Below, piece after piece: positions 37,605-46,293 of a DNA stretch of 64,000 bases. This stretch comes from Patiria miniata (Eukaryota > Echinodermata > Asteroidea > Valvatida > Asterinidae), in assembly GCF_015706575.1 (NCBI RefSeq), contig NW_024037059.1, positions 15,723,730 through 15,787,729 of the forward strand, given 5' to 3'. The notes beneath the pieces are model-generated. The model had not been told where the DNA came from. It searched no databases and saw nothing but the letters and a program-made list of their open reading frames with translations. The position numbers and the translations under genes were made by a program. Every line of letters starts with the position of its first letter. The stretch's first letter is position 1.

Positions 37605-38671
37605 ATTGTGAATTTTTTCTGACAGTCACTTGGGACATGACCGTTTATAAAATACAATGTACGTTGGTAAAGAGCAAAACCACTGAAGATGCTAGTAGAG
37701 AGGCTTGCATGTACAACTACAAGGAACGCCAAATCTTTCAGATCACTGGCACTTGACATTTTCCTCAAACTCCAATCTACAAGATCTACCGGCGATTCTT
37801 CTAACATGCTCGTCACACTCACGCCGCAAACGCAACCCGTTACAGACGCCAAACCATTCGGAATCACGCAATCAACATTGCCGAGCGGGGGGAGGTTTTT
37901 ATCGCAGACATCATTAAGTGGCTCATTGGACTGGACACAGAATGTTGATGTGTATGTGAACATGAGTGACATGTTCCATGACTGACACTCTGAATTGTTT
38001 TCCCTGCCGATACTTTCCAGTCTCTATTCCTCCTGGATAGAGACTGTACTAAACAACTGTCACATACAATTTTATCGATGTCTTGTGCATTCTTCTTCTT
38101 GAGATAAATTTCTTGAGGCTGGTGAAAATGTTTTTGGAGATAGGGCCTGACAGAATTAGAATATTAATACAAAAAAATCACACAAAGTGATCAAAAATAG
38201 ACACAGAATAACTAGAATTAAGAACTTTTAGAAAAACTGCTTTTTAATTTGATAACATATAGGCCTAGGCCTGTAAGTGTGTTGTATTGTTGCAATAATG
38301 CTGTTGAACCGTTACACAGTCAGTGGTACAGCATACATTTTGTGCAATCAGGGATCGGAGTGAAAAACATAATGGAATGGAATGGCTGCAGGTTTCCTAA
38401 TGTGACTTCCTTTGATTCCTAGTTATGGAAGTTTCAAGGAAGTTCCATGGAAGTTCTTTGGAAATTCTGGAAGAAACAATATATGGATTGTCTGGGTTAT
38501 GTTCCTTTTTTCTCTTGCTTCTTCTTCTTCAAATTTTCCATAATTACATTTTCTGCTTATTCCTACTGTAACTTCCTCGATACCCTACAACAGAAGTTCT
38601 CAATTTCAAGGAAGTTGTTGTAGATCAAGACATTCCCATTTCTCTTGCTCGTTTTCTAAAATGCTGTTTTT
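37605..38671. other. Noncoding stretch left of the piggyBac
   Basis: A plus frame at 37689-37985 directly downstream of the tRNA-like hairpin may be repeat-derived (no domain recognised). The remainder is AT-rich with no recognisable feature; TTAA at 38672 is the piggyBac target. Confidence 0.5.
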
Positions 38672-38675
38672 TTAA

Positions 38676-38831
38676 CCCTAACCGCACCCAACGCTACAAA
38701 ATACTACTGGTAGTAATATGTAGTACTCGGTACTGAAGCTCATTTTTGTGCTGTGCTGGTAGTAATTTTTAGTACTCGGTACTTCACCTAACTACAACAA
38801 ATAGTACTATGTAGTAGTATGTACTGGCAGT
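38676..38831. repeat. Left end of piggyBac: TIR plus AGTACT subterminal repeats
   Basis: After the 10-bp terminal repeat come two imperfect copies of a roughly 32-bp unit (about 38707-38738 and 38755-38787). Each contains CTGGTAGTAAT followed by TAGTACTCGGTACT. Further TAGTACTATGTAGTAGTATGT words follow to about 38825. Such subterminal clusters are usual transposase-binding sites; that role is inferred here. Confidence 0.75.
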
Positions 38832-38841
38832 GTGTGGAGGG

Positions 38842-39149
38842 AAACTGTCTGTATTCATCTAAGGCGGAAACACAACATGAACTGCTGGTTTTCAGAGATG
38901 ATACAATTTTTATCTTAGCCTTCTAATTCATGGACAAAAATAACCTGAGCCTTCTTGACTTAACCCAAGTCCCTTGAATCAAATGGCTTGGATTGGAGGT
39001 AAACTGTCTGTATTCATCTAAGGCGGAAACACAACATGAACTGCTGGTTTTCAGAGATGATACAATTTTTATCTTAGCCTTCTAATTCATGGACAAAAAT
39101 AACCTGAGCCTTCTTGACTTAACCCGAGTCCCTTGAATCAAATGGCTTG
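38842..39149. repeat. Tandem duplication of 149 bp (period 159) inside the piggyBac
   Basis: Two nearly identical 149-bp copies, 38842-38990 and 39001-39149, separated by 10 bp. I see one substitution between them. They lie between the transposase stop and the left end, so they do not touch the coding region. The second copy runs directly into a long T-rich tract (39150-39215). High identity points to a very recent duplication. Confidence 0.9.
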
Positions 39150-39452
39150 TTGTTTTTTTTTGGTGTTTTTTTTTTTTTTTTTTTTTTTGAGATTTTTTGT
39201 ATTTTTTTTTCTGGAGGTTAGTGGAGGTTGGGGAGGGTGTCCTCGATCCTGTTGTTCTTAGTTGTCGGTGTCGGGGTCCTCTGCGACTGGAATCCCGGAA
39301 ATGGCATGGTATCTGTGGGGAAATGAAACAACATTTGCCATTTCTAATTATTTGCAATAGAAAGAATTTTGTTTTTTATATTTGAACTGTCAATAGCAAG
39401 AAGGAGCAGCAACTTTTAGTGATTTTATCAACAATGTTTGTGAAGTTTGTTA

Positions 39453-41927
39453 TTACCTTGGAAAGCAGTAGCTTGTGCAGAGATGGACGCCGCAGGCAGC
39501 ACAGCCAAAGTGCGTCTTCACTGGGAAGCCGGAGGGTGTCTTCTTCTTGTCCCGGGCACACTGCTTACATCCTTTGGGAAATTTGGCACCCATGTAGACA
39601 AGGCTGTGAAGCCCCCCAAAGTTGTGAAGTGGCACTCGGGGTGTCTTTGGCTGCCGTTTGGTCTTGGATCCATGTGCGTAGCCTTGGATGAGCTGCTCGG
39701 CAACATCCATGGTGAAGTGGCAGTGGTTCAATGGACCAGATTCATCATAGGATGTGTCGTCTTCTGATCCATCAGAGAGGTGTTGCTGCAGATGCTGCTT
39801 ATAGCACAACCATCCATTGACGCGGCAGATGTCCACTAGGAAATACACGACCTGCTTCCACCAGTCTTGGGATTTCCTGTTGATAGCATGGTAGCTACGT
39901 AGCTGGTCAGCCCGATCTACGCCGCCCATGTGCTGACAGTAATCGATGACTGCTGGTGGAGCTGGAACCCGGTGGGCCTGCCGTGCCTGGGCACCTTCGA
40001 TGGTGTAGCGGCGTTCCACAAAGTCTCGGGCTGGGTCCCTGAAAGCAGAGTGAGCAGAGGACAGAGTGGACAGCAGGGAAGAGTCGTTCCACAAGGTGTA
40101 AGTCAGCTGTCCACTCTGTCTTGCGTAGAAAGTCCCCCTAGGTGTCTTTCGGATGTTCTGAACGGCGGCCAGGTTGGTGCTATTCTTCTTGGGATTGGCA
40201 GACAGGTCTAGAGGAAGTCTCGCCGAATTCATCTTGATCGCCCCAGTGAGGTAGGTCCCTCGCTGTAGGAGCTGGTTGGCCAGGTCCCTCGACGTATATA
40301 GCTTGTCCGTGAATATATGATGGAAGCGGTCCAGGTGAGAAGCAGCCACTGACATTGCAATGTCCACCATTTTCTTTGGGGTCTTGCTGTGGGTATGGAT
40401 GACAAAGTCGCATATGTAACCGGTGGAACTTTCGGCCATGGCGTAGACTTTGAAACCTGCTCGAATCGGTTTGCATGGCATAAAAACTTTCTGGCACCAT
40501 GCACGAAAGCCTCTGTAGGGGATCATCGCCTCGTCAATTGCAAGATGTTTGCGGCAATTATATTTGGTGCGGCAGTTGGCGAGGATGTTGTCCCAAAGGG
40601 TCTTGAAGTAGAACTTCTGGTGGCTGCGTATGTAGTTGAATTTGGCCTGCTTTTCCTCGGTGGTGGTGGATGGCATTTTTTTAGGGTCTGCCCCTGGGTC
40701 GGAGCAAGCAAGATGACTTGCCAGAACGTTGAATCTCGCTCTTGTCATTGTCTTGGCAATAAGATCGTTCCGAAATCCAGGCCTGGTAGACCAGTAGTCC
40801 TTGGCATTGGCGATTCTTGTCAGGCCCATGATCATGTGGATCCCGAACCAGGCCCGGATCTCGGCAGTTGAAGTTCGATGTTCTATATTGGCCAGTTGTA
40901 GGTTGATGTTGGTCATTTCGGCGATGAAAGAAAACAGGGCCAGCGAAAAGAACTTCAAGAAGTAATCTACTGCCCGCATCCCAGCTTGCTTGGGAAAAGT
41001 TGGCCCAGGTGGTGTCGGGCCTGCAAAAGGATGGGTGAAAACCCGCCTCAGTTGGCTGGACCACTGATGGACGTCTTCGTCCAGCACTGCACCTGCCCCT
41101 GCCTCCCTGGGATCATTATCTGCAGCTGGAGTGGCGTTGGTCTTCTTTTTTCTTTGCCGTTTTGCTGGACGGGCCTGCTGTTCTTTGACCTGGTCATCAT
41201 CATCTTCATCTTCCTCGTCTGCCTGGGCCTCCTCTTCTTCTCCCTCAGACCAGAACCCTTCAATGAATAGGTCGCTTTCCTCATCTTCATCAAGGGATTG
41301 ACCTGGAAGGTACTCCTCGTCTTCGTCCTCTGATGAGCTGGTCTCTGCCAAAGCCCGATACTTGGGTCTCGCATCTCTCTGGATGGCCATGTAGTGACTT
41401 CGTTCAGTGTGTGACATGGGCCTGGAGGGACCTGCTTGGTCTGGCGCCATAGCCTCGTCATCAATGTGTCGACTCTTCTCCTTTTTCTTTCCTCTCTTCT
41501 CCTTCGCTGGCTCTTGGGGGACACAGGAGGGGCCTGGTGGATGGGATATCTTGTCTTCATTTCTCTTCTTGTCCTTCTTTGTCTTTTTCTTCCGAGCAGG
41601 CTCCGTCCTCAACTGTTCCTCCGCCCTCAACTGTTCCTCAGACTCCTCACTTGTCTTGTCTCTCTTTTTCTCCTTCCTTGATTTCTTCCGAGTCGGCTCC
41701 TGGCTTGTTTCTTGACTGGCCTCCTGGCTTGACTTCGTTCTTTTCTTGTGTTTCTTCGACTTCTTCTTCGTCTTCTCACCACCTTCCATTTCTCTTTCCT
41801 CCCGAGCCATAGCACTACGCAGGTTGTCTTGCCTAGTACCCCCACCAGCCAGCAATGCACTTGTGAAAGTTGCCCCCTCAGACTGGGACAGACTTGTCTG
41901 TAGCTCTCTCACCTCACGGGCCGTCAT
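39453..41927 (-). CDS. piggyBac-like transposase (824 aa)
   Basis: DDE/D transposase expected to cut and paste the surrounding element at TTAA sites. The ATG at 41927 is the first possible start, because an in-frame TGA lies 9 nt upstream. Residues 1-290 are low-complexity: a Lys/Arg-rich tract at about 50-155 that resembles a nuclear localisation signal, a strongly acidic tract at about 198-246, and a second basic patch (PAKRQRKKK) near 254. The catalytic core begins near residue 315. The acidic triad plus one are visible: D465 in AIDEAMIPYRGF, D541 in IFTDKLYTS, and D671 and D674 in GGVDRADQ. The C-terminus carries a Cys/His cluster (C787, C790, C809, C812, H815, C817, C821) matching the zinc-binding cross-brace of this family. 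The long charged N-terminus makes it longer than the roughly 600-residue moth enzyme. No frameshift or internal stop is present and no intron is needed. A domesticated host gene is the alternative, but the intact flanking ends argue for a transposon gene. Confidence 0.95.
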   Translation of the reverse strand: MTAREVRELQTSLSQSEGATFTSALLAGGGTRQDNLRSAMAREEREMEGGEKTKKKSKKHKKRTKSSQEASQETSQEPTRKKSRKEKKRDKTSEESEEQLRAEEQLRTEPARKKKTKKDKKRNEDKISHPPGPSCVPQEPAKEKRGKKKEKSRHIDDEAMAPDQAGPSRPMSHTERSHYMAIQRDARPKYRALAETSSSEDEDEEYLPGQSLDEDEESDLFIEGFWSEGEEEEAQADEEDEDDDDQVKEQQARPAKRQRKKKTNATPAADNDPREAGAGAVLDEDVHQWSSQLRRVFTHPFAGPTPPGPTFPKQAGMRAVDYFLKFFSLALFSFIAEMTNINLQLANIEHRTSTAEIRAWFGIHMIMGLTRIANAKDYWSTRPGFRNDLIAKTMTRARFNVLASHLACSDPGADPKKMPSTTTEEKQAKFNYIRSHQKFYFKTLWDNILANCRTKYNCRKHLAIDEAMIPYRGFRAWCQKVFMPCKPIRAGFKVYAMAESSTGYICDFVIHTHSKTPKKMVDIAMSVAASHLDRFHHIFTDKLYTSRDLANQLLQRGTYLTGAIKMNSARLPLDLSANPKKNSTNLAAVQNIRKTPRGTFYARQSGQLTYTLWNDSSLLSTLSSAHSAFRDPARDFVERRYTIEGAQARQAHRVPAPPAVIDYCQHMGGVDRADQLRSYHAINRKSQDWWKQVVYFLVDICRVNGWLCYKQHLQQHLSDGSEDDTSYDESGPLNHCHFTMDVAEQLIQGYAHGSKTKRQPKTPRVPLHNFGGLHSLVYMGAKFPKGCKQCARDKKKTPSGFPVKTHFGCAACGVHLCTSYCFPR

Positions 41928-42004
41928 ATTTACTCAATGGGGGAAACATGCAAGAACTACCAACTGGCTGATGTTGTGTGTGTGCGATAATTTCAAAATT
42001 TCCA

Positions 42005-42018
42005 CTCCTTATATACCT
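42005..42018 (-). promoter_or_regulatory. TATA box upstream of the piggyBac transposase
   Basis: On the minus strand this reads GGTATATAAGG, a good TATA match, about 80-90 bp upstream of the transposase ATG at 41927. The spacing would give a short 5' leader of roughly 50-60 nt. It lies inside the transposon, as expected for a self-contained promoter. No experimental support. Confidence 0.5.
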
Positions 42019-42494
42019 TTCCAGGGTATGATAATTTACATAGTTATGGTTGAAACTGCTCTTATTGGTTTATTGTCTAATTACCTTGATAATGAAATAT
42101 CATATATGTTTCTATAATCATTGGTCCCTTTGACTGCCTTATGTAATGATGAAAATTTAAATACCATGTGATAAAACTCAACTTTTTAATTGGATCAATT
42201 TCCCGCCATATGTAAATGATACAGTTAAGCCTATTGTACCGGTACATGTACATGTTACCATACATCAACACCATAAATTTATTTTTCATCAGTTTGGCAT
42301 TACATTTTGTTACCTACCTACCTGGAACATAAATGCTGAAGTCCAACACTGATCATGCTCACCTTTGTCTGTCATCAACCCCATTACCGTCCCAAAGTGC
42401 TGGAGACTTTTGGCCTTAACAGCCTTACCCACCCCAGTACACCCTCCCATAGCATACTTACCTATTCCCCCCCCCCCCCCCCCAAGAAAACTCA

Positions 42495-42746
42495 GTGCTA
42501 AAAAGTACTATGATGATAGATGGGTTGAAGGACACAGTACTACAACATACTAAACACACTTAGTAAATGGTAGTATCCAGTAACTTGTCAGTGTACACAC
42601 AAGTAGTATTTAGTAGTAGCCAGCAAGATGCCCCTATGGTGCAATGTACTGACATCAAAGGCAAAGAGACTCAGTACTACAGAATACTAAGTAGTATTTT
42701 TTAGTATGTGGTACTTTACCCCAAATTAAGATTTAGGCGGTTAGGG
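42495..42746. repeat. Right end of piggyBac: AGTACT/TAGTA subterminal cluster plus TIR
   Basis: Mirror region of the left end, with AAGTACTATG, CAGTACTACA, GTAGTATTTAGTAGTAG and CAGTACTACAGAATACTAAGTAGTA-type words scattered over 250 bp before the complement of the 10-bp terminal repeat. The density of TAGTA/AGTACT is far above the surrounding DNA, and the same motif is shared with the other end. A long C run (about 42467-42483) sits just inside this cluster. Confidence 0.72.
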
Positions 42747-43059
42747 TTAATAATCTGATTATCCTGTAATATGTGATTTCCTTCTCTTCTCATTAAAAAA
42801 ATCAGTTTCCCATAATCATACTAATCCATATATGTGACTTATCATTGTAATAATTGAAGTACCTGGTTGAACGACTGCTTACAGGAATTCTAAGGATTGA
42901 ATAACCACGGTGATTTATAGATGGAATATCACCATCAACACTTCTAATGATACAAGCTTCCTCATCGTTATCAATTAGTCATCACACACTTGCGCGTGAC
43001 ATTATCCAGCTTGCGCAAAGTTTATTCGATACCCAATAATTGGGCAATGTGTCCAAATC

Positions 43060-43390
43060 TGACAAAGTCAAAGCTGTGGCGACAGGCTGTGTGGTGCTGT
43101 CAAAGGACTTTTTCGAGCAGTGAACCCAGGCTTTGGGCAGTGAACCAAGAATTGTTGAACGCTAATTCTTAAAAGAATCAGAAGATGTCAAACTCTTCAC
43201 AAAGAAACTCAAAACACATTTTTGTTTATATCCACCTGTCCCATCAATTAGCCAGTTACTGTGGCAGAACCTTTTCAAGCAGTGAACCAAGGCTCTAGAA
43301 ATGTTGAATGCCAATTCTTAGAGAAACAAAAGATGTTCACAAAGAAACTCAAAACACATTCTTGTTTATATCCGCCTTTCACATCAACCA
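43060..43390 (+). mobile_element. LINE-like C-terminal remnant with local duplication
   Basis: The frame ESEDVKLFTKKLKTHF (about 43176-43223) resembles the FKKxLKTHLF tail that ends many CR1/L2-type LINE reverse transcriptases. The segment is partly repeated about 162 bp downstream: GAGCAGTGAACCCAGGC/AAGCAGTGAACCAAGGC, then TGAAxGCxAATTCTTA, then CACAAAGAAACTCAAAACAC. Both copies contain stops. Short and degenerate, so the family is uncertain. Confidence 0.4.
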
Positions 43391-45748
43391 TTGTTTTTCA
43401 ACAAAATTACATGTAAAGATATTGAGGACAATAATAAATGGCAGTACATAGATCTAGATAAAAAAATACCTGAACTGGAAGACCTGTCAAATAAACATTC
43501 TTGAATTACTTCAGAATAAGACCAAACGAAAACAAAAAATGAAGGAGAAAGATGGCCTCCTGCAAGGCAGCGACACAATTCAAGTGGCAGAGTCTCTAAT
43601 TTCATTTCTCCGGCGACCAATTTATGTTTTTGCTCCTCTGAAATATTGGCACAAATATCTTAAATATGCACTCGTCTCTCCCCCTCTCCCCCCCCCCCCC
43701 CTCCATTAGCAATCATATAATTGCATAGTGGGGCGCATCGCGCCTCTGCGCAGGCGACAATTGCTGGATTTTGTTCTTTACACGGGTGAGGTCCAGAGCG
43801 TATGTTTTATTGCCAATTAGCGTGGAGGCATGCTTGGTTGTTTTTTTTATCATGCGAGACGTGCAGGTAGCCTGTGGTCGTGAAGGGCACGTCCATTCCC
43901 GTAGGCGAAACCTTTTTAATTGGGTAATAAAGTATGTGCGTTAATGGGAGTGGAGTGAAGAGAAATTACACAGCCTAATTACCCTGGTAGTTCAGATGAA
44001 GGTGTGGTCTAGAAATTTATATGATAACTACTCCATCGTCTGGAACTCAAATGTTTGATGAAGTTGCAAAACGTTAGTTCTCTTGTCCTGCGTCATGGAC
44101 TGAAGATTTTGTAAAATTTGTAAAATACACGTATCTCTTTGCAATAAATTGGATAGCTGTGTTCAAATACAGTAATGTGTGTTTCAATATACATGTATTT
44201 GTGATTAACGGCTTTATTATTTTAGTTTTTGACAAGTATTTTATGATTTAAGGTACGCATACATGTACCACATCCAATTACCAGCTTACTATAACAAAAT
44301 TGTTTTGTTTAAAAACCAGCACCACGATATGGGTAAATGGAATTTTATTTTTTATAGAAATGAAGCAAGTGCTTTCAGAATAAACCCAAATAACAGTTTT
44401 CTACATTTAAATGTTATTATCTCGCCCTCGTGGCGACGGCTCTTACTTTCATAATTTGTACGTAAAACTTAAAGCATGCATTGTTGACGTCCCCCCCCCC
44501 TTTGATCACACGCAACGCTACCAAAAACAGAATGCCCGAAATATTACCGACAACAAATTTATTGTAATTGGTGAATCATTACCGATTTAGTTTATTTATA
44601 AAAAAAAAAAGAATTTTGATGTATGATCCATCGGTTTATTTTCGCAACCCCGGGTGACAATTGCAATTTAGTACAGACGCACGAAGCAATAAACTGTGGC
44701 AATCAACGGTACGCGCTCGTCGAATGTTAGCACCGCAGACTGAAATGTGAAGTCCAATCGCCGTTTTGTTATTTGCACATATAGTACGAGTGACGGGGGC
44801 ACGGCGATGATCACTGTAAATATTTTTGAAAAGAAAGCCAGCGGGGTGCTACGGAACACCGGGAGCTCGCAAAGATAAACACCGACCAGTGGGGGCCGGG
44901 CGGTAATGCGAGTACGCCACGAACCGTCGCCAAGAAATGCCATCAATCAAACGGTGGATAACTCTTAATTACGAAACTGAAGTGAATGTTCCATGGGCTA
45001 TACATGTATATGTAGTCCTTGGCTTGGCTATATTGGCATGATATTAGTTAGTTAAGTTAAAGAAACATAACCTAACTAACGGCAAAAGTCGCGTAATATG
45101 TACCTTTCAGGAAAGTACAGACACCTCATTGATGTGGTCAGTAGCATTTTGGTATTAGATTCTACTGCTGGAATTGAGCCAACACGACAACCCTAGTATT
45201 TTTTTACTGTCAACTTTGTATTTTTGTACCGGTATAGTGTTACACCAGTTAGTGGTTTAAGATCAGAAAGCTATATTAAATTACTAGAGCGTTAACTCCT
45301 CCTTCGCAGCGCGGAGATACTTTGAAGCCGTCCTGGGCACAGACATTTTGAATTCATGTGCGTGTTTGTAGAACATAATGAAATTAAATGGAATGATTTT
45401 GAAAGTGTATACTCTTAATGCAACGCGCAAGTACAACATACGCAAACAACTTAAGCACGTCATGACGGTTAAAGAACGTCATCAGCAGTGGATACACGCA
45501 CGTGTTTGCGTTGTTTGCACAAAGCAAAATGAAACACCGTTTTCTGATTGCACATTTTGGTTTTTGGCCGCATCGGCTTCAATAACACACCTGTATAGAA
45601 TACAAACGCAGATTTGTTAACAGCTGTACAAAACTGAGTTTTCCATAGGTTTGTGCACAAACATGGATGCACCTAGCAGGCATCACTTTGTACATAGAGT
45701 CAGCACTCTAGTAATTTAATAATATAGCTCTATGTTTTAGATACAACT
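43391..45748. other. Noncoding stretch with candidate regulatory block at 43720-44000
   Basis: GC-richer, non-repetitive 43720-44000 contains GCCAATTAGCG and CCTAATTACC. A CpG-rich patch lies at 44640-44960 with an unassigned 92-codon minus frame. C runs at about 43689-43701 and 44491-44500. Confidence 0.45.
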
Positions 45749-45752
45749 TTAA

Positions 45753-46289
45753 AGGTATAGTCCATCATTTGTAATTTGTGCATTTTGTTCGTTTGAAGCT
45801 ACAAAAGTGCTCAATATCCAAAGAAGGATGCTGAACAAACAATCTGATGAAGTTTCAGCTTAGCTTCAGCTGCATTTTTTTTAGAAAAACAACATTCTAG
45901 GATCTCAAATCAAAAGTTGCTGAATCATGTATTGAACTGGGCTTGAATTCAGCGTCCGAGACACGTTCTCACTGAGCCGATTGCAGCTACGCGATGCCAC
46001 GCACTGATCCGACGAATTATAGCAACCGCGCACGCGTGTGCGTTGTCCCAATGCTTGCACGTGCTTTGCCAAATAACAAAACGAACTACTAATTTGAATT
46101 TCCTACGGTGCTTCTTAAGAAGCACCATTGGAAAGGCCTTTTTTTGTTGATTTCTTCAAAATGACAGCTTGCCAGAAAGAATAATTTCACAAGGAGTTTA
46201 GTCCCCTTACTATCTTTCAACCAAGTATGTTTTTCAACGATAATTACGCCAGTTACTTTTTGGATAGCTGCAAATGATGGACTCTGGCT
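45753..46289. mobile_element. Second TTAA-flanked MITE family
   Basis: A 537-bp element flanked by TTAA (45749-45752 and 46290-46293). The left end AGGTATAGTCCATCATTTG and the complement of the right end, AGCCAGAGTCCATCATTTG, match at 16 of 19 positions. Inside is a perfect 20-bp palindrome, GGTGCTTCTTAAGAAGCACC (46107-46126), and a near-palindromic GCGCACGCGTGTGCG around 46030. Only one copy is in the window. The organisation parallels the other TTAA family though the sequence differs. Confidence 0.82.
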
Positions 46290-46293
46290 TTAA

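Larger units (their letters stand above)
38676..42746 (-). mobile_element. Complete piggyBac-like DNA transposon
   Basis: A 4071-bp element flanked on both sides by TTAA (38672-38675 and 42747-42750), the target duplication of piggyBac transposons. The outermost 10 bp form a perfect inverted repeat, CCCTAACCGC at the left and its complement at the right; piggyBac ends typically begin with CCY. Inside it are one intact transposase frame on the minus strand, a TATA box upstream of it, AGTACT-rich subterminal repeats at both ends, and a noncoding tandem duplication between the gene and the left end. Intact ends, an intact frame and an exact target duplication suggest a young, possibly still mobile copy. 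Confidence 0.94.

Noticed and set aside
37689-37985. 98-codon plus-strand gene downstream of the tRNA-like hairpin
   Set aside because: No domain recognised and the two other frames are similarly open; more likely repeat-derived.
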